A DNA stretch of 64,000 nucleotides from Deinandra increscens subsp. villosa (lineage: Eukaryota > Streptophyta > Magnoliopsida > Asterales > Asteraceae), in assembly GCA_039602395.1 (NCBI GenBank), contig JBCNJP010000006.1, forward strand, positions 64,451,775-64,515,774, read 5' to 3'. Of this stretch, positions 54,001 through 63,186 are shown piece by piece. Positions within the stretch are counted from its first letter, which is position 1; each line of letters starts with the position of its first letter. A model generated the notes under the pieces. That model saw only the letters and a list, made by a program, of their open reading frames with translations. It did no database searches and was not told where the DNA came from. The translations under genes were made by a program, and so were the position numbers.

Positions 54001-54364
54001 TCCTACAGCAAGAGTTACACTCCAGGATTCCCAGAATAACTCTGAGAATCTACTTCAGGATCTTGAAACGGTAGAAGAACTCAGGGATCTTGCCAAAGTC
54101 AGAATGGCGTCATACCAGCAAAGGATAGCAAGGTCATATAATAAGAATATTAGGCTCAGGCGATTTCAGGTTGGGGACTTGGTATTGAGGAAAGCATTTC
54201 AGAATACGACTAATCCGGCTGATGGGAAGTTAGCGCCCAAATGGGAAGGACCCTATCTAGTGGAATCCGAAGAAGGAAAAGGGGCATATAGACTAATGAA
54301 CTTAGAAGGAGACTTATTACCGAGAGCTTGGAATGCCATCCACCTGAAAGCTTATTTTATGTAG
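51062..54364 (+). CDS. Gypsy Pol: reverse transcriptase, two RNase H domains, integrase
   Basis: Same frame as gag-protease. The open reading frame runs without interruption to TAG at 54362. Reverse transcriptase (VCVDYTDLNKACPKDPFPLP near 51470; active site VYIDD at 51764-51778), the usual RNase H (to about 52560), a second archaeal-type RNase H (ILYTDGASN near 52628; NNEAEYEALIAGL near 52742; VYVDS near 52814), then integrase with its HHCC finger (NHTGG..., CDACQRH near 53433) and D, D, E residues in GMDIVGKLP, VCDNGSQF and NGQAESSNK. All catalytic motifs are present. The double RNase H marks the Tat group. Likely made as a readthrough Gag-Pol. Confidence 0.93.
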   Translation, partial: QSKKLALQLPEEKESDAKEFQIDPEDPEVKVLVGTDIPGDTEQELIRLLTNRRATFAWKHEDMTGIPTNVITHKLGLDPTFRPIQQKRRKFAPETNTIIQEEVNKLLKTKMIREVKYPKWLANVVVVQKKNGKWRVCVDYTDLNKACPKDPFPLPHIDAMVDATAGHEMLTFMDASSGFQQIQMEPCDQEHTAFMTPTGIYCYTAMPFGLRNAGATYQRLVNMMFKDQLGDTMEVYIDDMVVKSKKTEDHPKDLQTAFDILDHYNMKLNPSKCHFGVRAGKFLGYMVTERGIEASPEQIKAILNLKSPTTIKDVQKLTGRIAALNRFISRSSEKSKDFYEILRKNKRFEWNEKHEEALKSLKEYLSSAPLLMKPIDGEPLTLYLAVSGSSVSAVLVKDHEGQQHPVYYVSKTLLDAESRYSYLEKLILALIMASTKLRHYFETHTIIVRTNYPIKAVLRKPEMSGRLAKWAVKLSAYDIQYEPRTAIKSQALADFVADFSSDILPEADEEVRKLDALEEPWILYTDGASNVRGTGLGILLKSPQGDILPSSISCKFQATNNEAEYEALIAGLQIARGMGIRCIQVYVDSLLLANHFNGSYAAKGEKLSKYLDVLKDLSLKFETFNIVQVPREENSEADALANLASSLKIPEDIKIPITHVLTPAISAQESNKVDCEDSMEVQDSEKVLESWTSPIIKYIQSGEIPKNENPRAFRTKVIPYIILNNTLYRKSLAGPYLRCLEKSEALQVVQDIHAGDCGNHTGGRALFSKILRTGYFWPTMKKDAMDFSQKCDACQRHSNILHQPAEPLHPIVSPWPFMKWGMDIVGKLPKAPGGKVFMLAMTDYFSKWIEAEAYVQVREKEVISFIKRNILTRFGIPAEIVCDNGSQFIGKRTTSFCESWGIKMITSTPVHPQANGQAESSNKIIINNLKKKLGSKKGRWAEELPFVLWADRTTSKNATGQTPFSLVFGAEAVIPTEMVIPTARVTLQDSQNNSENLLQDLETVEELRDLAKVRMASYQQRIARSYNKNIRLRRFQVGDLVLRKAFQNTTNPADGKLAPKWEGPYLVESEEGKGAYRLMNLEGDLLPRAWNAIHLKAYFM

Positions 54365-54814
54365 GATTCCTGTCAGGATTCTCACCTGAATTTTCACCCA
54401 GTCGGCAATCCAGGTAAGTATACTAATCCAATTAATACGCTTTATCAATTTCTTTTTAACCATTACTGACTTAAGCATCGGAGTGGTGTCAGCAAGGCTG
54501 ACACCCACCCTTCACCGAGTGTTCAATTGTTTTGCAGAAGCTTGGAAGTTATACAACAGTTTTTTGGGTTTATCCCCAGTCAGAGGCTGGCCACCTCTTC
54601 TCCGTTTAAGACGTCCAGCACATCTTCTAAGGTTTAAAGGTATTCACCTTTCTCAAGTTTGGGTAAACGCCTGTGACGCATGACCCTCGCCTGGAGCGCA
54701 AGTAATCCCTCAGGTTGCTCAAGGTGGCCGGACCAGTCCATTCTTGAGGGTGGCTGATAATCTTGTCACTGGAGGCTCCTGACAGGATTCCCAAGGTTTT
54801 TAACGCTTACGTGT

Positions 54815-55025
54815 TAACAATTGGTTTGACATTTTCATGTCACTAAGATGGGTTTTACCCCAGTTTCTTAACAATTGGTTTGACATTTTCATGTCACTAA
54901 GATGGGTTTTACCCCAGTTTCTTCGGGCTCGTCCCCAGCTTATTTGGGTTTAACCCCAGTATCTTCGGGCTTGTCCCCAGTGTTATCGGGAATAACCCCA
55001 GTTTCTTTGGGCTTGTCCCCAGTGT
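54815..55025 (+). repeat. Tandem repeats downstream of pol
   Basis: A 54-bp unit beginning TAACAATTGGTTTGACATTT is repeated head to tail (54815-54868, 54869-54922), then variants of TTCGGGCTTGTCCCCAGTNT continue to about 55025. The open frame across it (repeating Gly-Leu-Thr/Ser-Pro-Val) is probably incidental. Confidence 0.85.
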
Positions 55026-55449
55026 TTAACTTGAAATTTAAAACCTATCGGATCCCAGTCGGGAGGAGATTAAAAACGCGGGTAATTGTGACTTATTATT
55101 CGAAGTCCTTTTTAAAGGTTTGGGAATCCTAAGGAATTGGGAATCCTGATCAGAAAGAAAGGAGAATTGAAGGGCCTTATCTTTCAACATACTTTATGCT
55201 TTGGGTCCTACAAAATCTAAACATGCGACATTCTTTTATGATTAAAAGGTTTGTTTTGGATCCATTAAGGTAGTGGATTCAAGAAAGATTCTTTTATATT
55301 TTAATATTCTATTTGTGGAACCCAAGCATATACTTTATCCAAGTCAACAAAAAAAAAAAAAAAACTGTTTTTGCAAATAAAACGACAAGTGTTGGTAAAA
55401 CCTACCATACCATTCATAATATTTAAGCAAAATAAAGGGATAAAAGCAT

Positions 55450-55565
55450 CCCAGGTTTCGTCCTGAAAACTTCAGGATCCCTCCACCTGGGAAGCTTGAT
55501 TGTCTGGGTTCTAGGATTCCGGATTTCGTCTTGAAAAGTTCAAGATCCCTCCACCCGGAATCCTA
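55450..55565. repeat. Two double-stem hairpins with covarying arms
   Basis: Hairpin 1 (55450-55491): outer arms CCCAGGT/ACCTGGG, inner stem CCTGAA-AAC-TTCAGG. Hairpin 2 (55512-55565): outer arms TAGGATTCCGG/CCGGAATCCTA, inner stem CTTGAA-AAG-TTCAAG. The unpaired pieces TTTCGT and ATCCCTCC are identical in both. Base changes occur in pairs, keeping the stems. Located between pol and the antisense gene. Confidence 0.88.
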
Positions 55566-55663
55566 TCATTGTTAATTGTTGTTAAGTGTGCAGGAAACAT
55601 AGAGAAACATTGTTTGAAACATCAAAACATCAACAAAAAACAGTGGAATTGAACGGCGGCACC

Positions 55664-57465
55664 TCAGGGTTCTTCATCATTGTTGGAGGCTTTGGAGGAT
55701 CCCATCACCTCTTTCCCTTTGTTCTTGCCGGTATGGCCGATCACATCCACGGTCAGCATCTTCTCACCACCCTCCTGATTCAGAAGATCATCGAGGCTAC
55801 TCCCCTTAGCTGCCATCTTCTCAAGTTGAGTGCTGGGACTCTCTCCTTCTTGCTCAGAAGGATGAGCCTTCTCTTGCTTGGCAGCCTCGGCATCTTCGAC
55901 CTCTCTCTTCAGCTTCTCCAACTTTGCCCTCCAAGCTTCAACTTTCCAGATCCCGACAGAGAAGTCTGTCTCGGATGCCTGCTCAGCCATCTTGATTTTG
56001 CTTTGAAAAACGGCTATGGCAGCAGACCTTCTTCCCTTCTGGACCTCCAGCTCCAAGGCAGCATCAAACCCTTCTTGCACCATCTCCAGCTTCCTCTCGA
56101 AGTACTTGTTCTTTGATTCAGCAATGTCCCCCTGGATCTTGATGGTATCTTGGGCCCTCTTCACCTCTTCCTTCAGCTCTAACACCTTGGCTTCAGCATC
56201 GGCGTACATTGCGGCTAGGCGCTCGAAACCCTGCAAGATAGAGGATACTGATCAGAATCTTACCAGAAAAATCAGATTGTCAATCAAGAAATTTAGAGAC
56301 TGGAACTTACGTGCTTTTGAAGGCTAGTGAGCATGTTGATGGTCTCAGTAGTGTTTAGACCTTCGAAGCAGTCAGGAAGGCTGATGGAAGCGGAATCTGG
56401 ACCCCTCCTTTTCTTGGTGGTGGAGGCTTTGCCTTTGGGCTGCGGGGGCTTGGAAGAAGTAGCCTTGGAAGTGTGTTCGACCTTGGTATGGGTCAACTTG
56501 GGAGCTTTAGTGGTTACATCATCATCAAAGTAGTCAGAAAGGTCCTCGAGATCAAAACTCATCTTGGTCTTGGGAGCTGAGAAGTTGAAAATACGAAACA
56601 GATAAGTCTAAGATTTTCAATTTATTATAAATTCATATTACAAAATCTATCGGTACTTACTTGACATTTTTTCAGAATTGCTTGGTTCGCTGAAAGAGTT
56701 CTCTATTGCGAAGGTTCTTTCAGCCACGGGAATCTGATAAAAAGCCACAAGCTTCTTATCTGAAAGAGGAGTGGGTTTAATAAGCTTCTCGAACACAGGA
56801 GCTGCAAATAAAGGAAACTGAAGGTAAGTTAACAAATCACAAATACATTGACAGAAATGAAAGAACACAAGCTTCCTACCCTTCTTCACCCATTGCACCG
56901 GCAATTCTTCACCCCCAACGATGGAATCCCTACGGACAAAGAAGAATTTCTGCCTCCAATCGTGGTCATTGTGGGTGGCCCTAGGAATCAGATGGGAGTC
57001 TGAGGTTTTGGCTTGAAGAACAAAGCGGCTGTTTCCATGGGTTCTAAGGTTGTAGGCAGCACAGATTTCCGGAATTCCTATCGACAAGTTTCTTGAACGG
57101 TTCAAGCTGTCAATGGAGTAAAGAATCTTCCAAACCATGGGCATGGTTTGGGCGTATGACAGCCCGGTGACTTTGAAAAAGTCATTTACCAGTGCAGGGA
57201 AAGGAAAGGACATACCGATTTGGAAGGGGTAGAGAAGAAAGCAAACCCAGGTTTTAGAAATCCAATCGGCTTTCATCCTGGGGTCGAATTGGAAGAAGAC
57301 AGCATTGGACGGGAACTGGCCGGACTCCTTGAGGTCTTTCACGTCAATGTCAGTGAATCGGCAGGACTCCTCCGATTTCACCGGAATAAGGCCTTGATCG
57401 ATGAAGTCTCCGACGGTGGCGGGAGTACCGGGGGCAACAGAGGAGGAACGAGTTCTCTTGACCAT
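55664..57465 (-). CDS. Spliced antisense gene in the gypsy element (putative gypsy-type transposon protein)
   Basis: Four exons on the minus strand: 57465-56880, 56801-56661, 56576-56311 and 56230-55664, all with GT-AG introns and consistent phases, giving 519 residues. Exon 1 encodes a compact domain (RFTDIDVKDLKESGQF; WVCFLLYPFQIGMSFPFP; GIPEICAAYNLRTHGNSRF) like the plant family named putative gypsy type transposon (Transposase_28). Exon 3 is acidic then Lys/Pro-rich, and exon 4 is a long coiled coil. No enzyme motif is visible. A homologous gene with the same first intron starts at 63187. TTAAATAC at 57594-57587 is a candidate TATA box about 125 bp upstream. The role is unknown. An in-frame upstream extension to 57645 exists but lacks support. 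Confidence 0.8.
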
Positions 57466-57586
57466 TACGAAAGCAAAACGGAAAAAAGAGAAATTTCCGG
57501 GAAGAAGGATTACTGACCTGAATGCCGGAGAGAGCTTTTCTCTAAGGTTTTCGAGAAGATGGTGAGTAAACGAGAAAATAAATGGT

Positions 57587-57594
57587 GTATTTAA
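57587..57594 (-). promoter_or_regulatory. Candidate TATA box of the antisense gene
   Basis: TTAAATAC on the minus strand, about 125 bp before the ATG at 57465; the second element has TTAAATAC at 63058-63065, 127 bp before its ATG. Confidence 0.5.
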
Positions 57595-57760
57595 GGCATC
57601 AAGGTGTGACGGAAATCTCGTATGGGGGAGAGTGTAAGCCATCAAATCAAAAAGGGTATCTTAGATCTCGGCCGTCCACGTGGGCATGCAGATTGTTTGA
57701 AACGATTTGAATTTCACAGCTGTTATCCTCTATCGAACACCTGCGAAATTCAGGGGCAAT

Positions 57761-58383
57761 TGTTATGGGTCAAATTCCAAGCACCCGGCCGAGAAGCTTG
57801 ATCATGCAGGAATCCGGGAATCCCAAGGATTCTCGACAGGTTACGTTATTTATTATTTATTTAAATATCCGTTACTTGCTAATAGCCACGTGATTAATTT
57901 CAATGGCAGGTAAACAAAGTTTAACCTTCCTAAGGAATCGGTCAATTAGCGCTGACGTGGCAATAACGAACGTGGACTAAGTGGTGAACTTCCTCAAACG
58001 GCTAATGGACGTGGTCAAGAGGATCCCTGATTTCTCGGATAATTAGTTATTTCTGTTTATAGCTATAAATGGGACATGATCGAATTAGAAAACACAACAC
58101 ACGACACTCTGAATATTGTAACACTTAGCCTTCGATCATCGTCTCCACCACTGTAATCGAATTCTTACTTTATAAAAGCTTTAGGTAGCAGGCGCTTTGA
58201 GCCGGCTCCCGAGGTTTTTACTGGGATTCTCAGAGGCAACTCTCAGGATTCCGGGTTTCCCTCGTATATCACCGTGTCATTTGCATTACTTTTTCTCTAT
58301 CTTTGAACCAGAATTCTTGGCACCTAACCCCACATTCTAAGTTTGGAATACGAGATTGTCTCGTACAATTTTTGACCAAAACA
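57761..58383 (+). repeat. Right LTR of the gypsy element
   Basis: 623 bp; compared with the left LTR I see one difference (A for C near 57925/47892 in CTAAGGAATCGG). Followed by ATAAC. Confidence 0.93.
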
Positions 58384-58856
58384 ATAACGTAAATTGGCAT
58401 TAATCCAAGAAACACTCCACATCCAAGTGCATTCAAATTCCTAGCGGCATTTAAAGGTGTAATAAAAACTGAAACATTTCTTTGAAATGTGTAATATAAC
58501 ATTTAACTTTTAAATATTTCTTTGTGATTAGGAGAACATACTTATGGATAATAGTCTCTTACTCTCTAATCAATAGTCACCATATATCATCATAACCAAT
58601 TATAAAAAAAAAAATTGAAATTCAAAACGAACAAAAAACAACAGATTATTGAACAAATTATGTTACTACCTTACTGTATCTTTAAAAATTAGTCAATACT
58701 CTAATCAGCATGTGTAAAATATAAGCAGATTAACAATCAGCATGCGAAAACATAAGAAATCTGAAACAACAGGTTTAATACTCTAAATATCATGAACTTA
58801 AGCCCATAAAATATATACCAACTATCATTAAAGTAAGCATGAATATGATTTTAAAG
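58384..58856 (+). repeat. 473-bp right flank, original copy
   Basis: Continues smoothly into the RPA-like region, so this is the original location; the copy after the left LTR is the duplicate. Confidence 0.85.
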
Positions 58857-58996
58857 TGGTTTAGTACTCTGTGCATCAGTGATTTGGTATGTGATTTTCT
58901 CTTATAACATTTGTAATTTATGGTTTTATAAATTTTTAATAGTACATGCTAAACTGTAAAAGTTTAAATAAGTCATAAAAATAGATAATAATAAAC

Positions 58997-59851
58997 CTGC
59001 TGGTCCTTTTCAAGAACCGTTCCTGCAGCTTTCGTAAGAATTTTCGCCACCTCAAGGTCAAATAAGGTAAGTGAGACTGTCCCAGTGAAATCTTGAACCA
59101 CAGTTTCAAACCGAAATATGAAAATGCGTGCAAATTAGTTAAGTAGCTCAAATGTACTTAATAAGTAATAATATAGCAAAGTGTAATTAGGTACACGATA
59201 TAAATACTAATTTGCAGACCTTGGTACGGCAACTAAGACTTTGGGCCGGCAGTCCTTGTTGGTACACTTGAGAACCTCTCTCTGCTCACGTTCGTCTAAT
59301 CCATCTAGTTCTTCGCCGAGCTCATACAGAGGGGCAACCTTTTTACTGCAACTGGTGCACCCAAGATAGTACCAAGACCCATCGGTATATATATCTTTAA
59401 TAGTGCCAACTATGACAACTTTTTTTGCCTGCATAAACATAAATATTACAACAATTTGTTGAAAATTTGGTGTATAATTTAGTCACTATTTAAACCTTTT
59501 TTTTATATAAATTAATTAGAGATGTTCCATTACTAATGATAATTGCGGGTAGCTAAATAAGCAAGTGTTTAGGTGGGATGTCATTTATAATTTGTACACA
59601 GTAGAAAAGTAAGGTTTGCATATATGATTGAATATCGAACATCCAAAGAATGCCTAAAACTACAAGAAGTAAAATTAATCAAATAGAGTTCTAAAAAAAA
59701 ATTAAATTAAAAAGGGGCTGTAATTACCAATTTCACTCCGTTGATTTCAGCAATTCCAAGTAAATCATACTTCAGAAGGAATTCATCTTTAGAGGAATGC
59801 ATAATCAGTTCGGCAATGGCACCTTCACATGTTAGATCCTTACCGACTAAC
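58997..59851 (-). pseudogene. RPA1-like single-strand DNA-binding (OB-fold) gene fragment
   Basis: Minus-strand exons: 59851-59728 (LLGIAEINGVKL), 59428-59220 (WYYLGCTSCSKK ... CTNKDC, the zinc-ribbon OB-fold of the RPA70 C-terminus) and about 59127-58997 (VVQDFTGTVSLTLFD). Donors GTAATT, GTCTGC and GTTTAT and acceptors ending CAG are visible, except that the last exon has CAC where CAG is expected. A leader exon may end at 60463 (donor GTATGTTCC). Replication protein A binds single-stranded DNA. Fragments like this are often carried by plant Helitrons. Only the C-terminal part is present and the last acceptor looks broken, so probably non-functional. Confidence 0.6.
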
Positions 59852-60844
59852 CTGTTTTTAACAGAGCAAAACACCATTAGATCAGATGTTATTTGCGTTC
59901 AACATGACTTCACTAACCGAGCAATACTTGCACTATATGAATTTCATGCTCCCTAGAGAAATTGGAATTACAACCACCTGATTAAAACAATTCTTTTAAT
60001 CCTAACAATTCAAACACTAAGCCTTAGTTATGAAAGGTAACCATATTTGAGTCCTTGTCCTTGTATTACACTCATATATTGAGAACTTTAATCACTGTTA
60101 AGATAAATTAGCTAAATCTCAGTTCACTCTTTTGTTTCTTTTATGCTCTGATTTGGCTTTGTAATTGTTTAAGAATTTTAATTGCTTATAAAAAAAGGAC
60201 AGCACAGGTTTCCAAGAGATGTCTTGAGCCAAATCTAGCAGGCTGCTACTTTTCCAATATAAGTTGCGCATTTGTTTTATGAACATATCAAGATAAACCA
60301 AAATCAATATGAAGTAAAGCAGAAAACATCAGTAGCTATTTCAATATGGAGTATAGACTACATTCCATCAGTAGCTATTATTCTATAAATTATAGAATCT
60401 ACAATGAATGAATCATGTATTAAACCTGTGATTTTACACATAATCGATCAAAAGGAACATACCTGTTTGAAATCAAACTTCAATTTAGCCCTTAGAGATG
60501 TTGAAGACTAAGATGAAGAGCAGAGGCGAAGGTCGGTGAGGAATTGCGGGCGGCTTATAAGGATGCTGATTTTGGAACCACTGAACGATTCACATACCGA
60601 AGTGAAGACATCCATTGAATGGAAATTGATGTCGATTAGGAAGAGGGAACCGTTTCAAATTGGAGGATGTCGATTGAATGGCAATTGATGTCAATGGAAT
60701 TATGCAATTGATGAGGCGTCGATCAATCAGCTGAGATTAGGGTTTGGCGAGGAAAGAGAATAAAGAGGCAGCGCGCGAAAAGGAGGCCAAAACATGCTCT
60801 GAGATATTGACACGTGGACTAAAACATTTTCACTTATTAAAGTA

Positions 60845-60845
<1 letters not shown>
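59852..60845. other. Non-coding upstream part of the RPA-like segment
   Basis: Contains a probable leader exon (about 60540-60463, minus) and its intron. At 60852-60800 the minus strand reads ATACTACTTTAATAAGTGAA, like the Helitron 5'-type ends elsewhere in the window. Confidence 0.4.

Positions 60846-60894
<49 letters not shown>
60846..60894 (+). repeat. (AT)n microsatellite
   Basis: About 24 AT units. Confidence 0.98.
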
Positions 60895-60896
<2 letters not shown>

Positions 60897-61062
60897 AGAG
60901 GATCATTTGAGAACCAATTTGATTTGAGAACTAAAAAAAACTAATTTAAGCCACATGTTTATTACATGTATCCCCCTCCCATGAATTGTAGTGGTCCCCC
61001 CCTGAAATTTGTGGTTGAGATTTAGTTCTCAAAATAAAAAGTTCTCATTTGAACCTAACCCT
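60895..61062. mobile_element. (TA)n-bordered element F
   Basis: 168 bp between TA tracts with related inverted ends (GGATCATTTGAGAACCAATT and, from the right, GGTTCAAATGAGAACTTTTT) and an inner TTTGAGAACTA copy on each side. Non-coding. Confidence 0.65.
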
Positions 61063-61086
61063 ATATATATATATATATATATATAC

Positions 61087-61133
<47 letters not shown>
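61063..61133 (+). repeat. (AT)n microsatellite with TACATA interruptions
   Basis: About 35 dinucleotide units with two TACAT interruptions. Confidence 0.95.
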
Positions 61134-61136
<3 letters not shown>

Positions 61137-62264
61137 AAAGTATAGAGTGAAAACCCACTTGAGATGTGAAATCTTTGAAAATCCATCCAAGGGTTGTTAG
61201 CCTATCCACCTCACTCTAATTTGTCTTTAGCAAAATGGTAAGATTGTATTTTCATATTTCTTCCATCAATTATGACTTTTGTGTACTCAATGTCCCATCC
61301 CATCATCTTTTCTTCCTTTTAGATAACCCTCCTCCATCTTTTTCTTTTCTTCACTTTTCATTTACCATTATCCTTTAATTTTTCTTCTTCTTCATATCAA
61401 GAACACCCATTAACTCCATTAATGTACTTCAAGAAACCTTAAAATTTTGAAAAATGCAACCTCCGAATTTAATGTCATCTCCTCAACATCAGTTTTCTCA
61501 CAAATTGAAAGACCATTTGCATTGTACGGAATCATCCAATGATTTTAATATCAATAATGGACAATCTTATGAAGGTATGTTAGGAGTTTTTTTCTTTTTA
61601 ACCTTCCTTTTTCTGAATGTTTTTTTCCCCCAACAGTTTTATATGTACTTACATATGTTTTATTCAGAAGCTTCGGATGGAGATCCTAATATTCAAGACA
61701 ATGTCAACAATGAGGGTTCTTCATCTAGTAATGTTGTCCTGTTGAACAAACTGAAGCATTTTCTTGTTTCATATCTTCCAACGGATCCAAGATTTATTAC
61801 CCTCATGTTTCATATCTCCCAATGTATATGAAATGATGAACTTGTTTTCTTCCTAGGTCACGAGATTTTGTGTCAAAGATGAAGATGCTTATCAAGAACT
61901 CAAGAACAATTAGTTTTTATAAATTTTTGTTAGATTTTATATATTTTTGTTATGTTGTCATATTTTTTTATTATTTTTTAAATGTTATTGTATGGTTACT
62001 TATAAGTTAATAAAATATATTTGTTATTTTTTTAGTATATCTGTCTAGATAATTTACATATGTATAATGATGTGAGCATAATGTTTAATAGCACTAATAT
62101 TTTTTTTACATATGTTAAATCTCCATATATTATTAAATTTACATATGTAAATTACTTGTGCTACATACGTAAATTAGACGAAAATCTACGTATGTAAATT
62201 ACTTGGATGTACATATGTAAATTACTTGAATTTACATATGTTACATGTTTGTGATGTTTATGTA
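61134..62264. mobile_element. (TA)n-bordered element G, cut by the second gypsy LTR
   Basis: Starts GGGAAAGTATAGAGTGAAAA right after the TA tract, like the other elements of this type. It contains two exon-like coding pieces (about 61454-61573 and 61669-61800, separated by a GTATGT...TTCAG intron) of unrecognised protein, and a cluster of TTTACATATGTAAA palindromes (62095-62245). The right end is replaced by an LTR at 62265. Confidence 0.4.
62095..62245. repeat. TACATATGTAAATTACTTG repeat cluster
   Basis: Five or more copies or variants of the palindrome TTTACATATGTAAA (some with ACGTATGT), several followed by TTACTTG. Confidence 0.8.
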
Positions 62265-62904
62265 TGTTTTGGTCAAAAATTCACTTAGGAATCCTGTATT
62301 CCAAACTTAGATTGTGAGGTAGAGTGCTTAGCGTTCAAACAAGTAAATGATTCAAGCTATGATGAGAACACAAGGATTTTAGCGAGGAAAACTCCAGAAT
62401 CCTTTGAGTTGCCTCTCGGAATCCTAGATAAAAACCTCGGGTGCCGGCTGGAAAACCGCCACCAAGTCAATATTATTGATGAACAAGTAATTCGTTACAG
62501 CGGGTTGGAGGATTGATCGATCAAGACTAAGTGTTACAGAGTTTTTCTATCAGCTAGTGTGAGTATGAGAGCTTGTGTGTGTTCCTATTGATCGAGTCCT
62601 CAATTATATAACAAATAACTATCAACTAACTATCCGAGATTCTCGGGATCCTCTTTCCCCACTCCTCTTGACCGTTGAGGAAGATACGACCCACTTCTCC
62701 TCGTGCCAGTTAGTTGTAGACCGAGTCTTCAGGAATTGGTTAAGTCCTTTAACGTCCCTGAAAACGAATAAAACACATGGCAAAAATAAGGGTTAGTCGA
62801 TAATTGAATTTCAGGATACCTGATTAGACTGGATTCCCAAACTGTAATGAGATTCATAGGATCACGCAGCTTCTCTGTAAGCATCCTGAAATTGACCCCT
62901 AACA
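62265..62904 (-). repeat. 3' LTR of a second, minus-strand Tat-type gypsy element
   Basis: 640 bp; on the minus strand it starts TGTTAGGGGTCAATTTCAGG and ends TTTTTGACCAAAACA, matching the LTR ends of the element at 47724. The polypurine tract on its internal side is TTCGGGGGCAAT (62916-62905), the counterpart of TTCAGGGGCAAT. Most of this second element lies beyond the window. Confidence 0.85.
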
Positions 62905-63186
62905 ATTGCCCCCGAATCTCGGCTGCCTGTGGATAAGATTAACAGCTGGCGAGATTCGTTTAACTTGAGAATATTACGGCGTTATCACGGTAAATATGGT
63001 TGGATGGGACGTTTTTTTCGGCGTCCGACTGATGGGATAGCTTTCATCACTTTTTCTTTAAATACAAGATTCCGAGATCATAATCTCATCATCTTCTCCC
63101 AAAAAACCCTTTCGAGCTTCTTCATCGTCGCAGGTCAGTTCTTCTTCTCCTTCTCCGACATCTTTTCTTTTTCGTTTCTTCCGATC

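Larger units (their letters stand above)
47724..58383 (+). mobile_element. Ty3/gypsy element of the Tat type, rearranged at its 5' side
   Basis: LTRs 47724-48346 and 57761-58383 (623 bp each, TGTTATGGG...CCAAAACA) differ at about one base. ATAAC precedes the left LTR (47719-47723) and follows both LTRs. Gag-protease, then reverse transcriptase with two RNase H domains and integrase, then an antisense gene, then a polypurine tract TTCAGGGGCAAT (57749-57760). The tandem RNase H domains and motif style indicate the Tat (Retand/Ogre-related) lineage. Between the left LTR and gag there is a copy of the right flank instead of the primer-binding site and gag start, so the element is not a simple full-length copy. 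Confidence 0.88.

Noticed and set aside
57466..57645. Longer N-terminus of the antisense gene
   Set aside because: It would begin upstream of the TATA-like motif and has no counterpart before the second gene's ATG.
47724..58383. Simple full-length gypsy element
   Set aside because: The left LTR is followed by flanking DNA and truncated gag, without a primer-binding site, so it cannot be an unaltered full-length copy.
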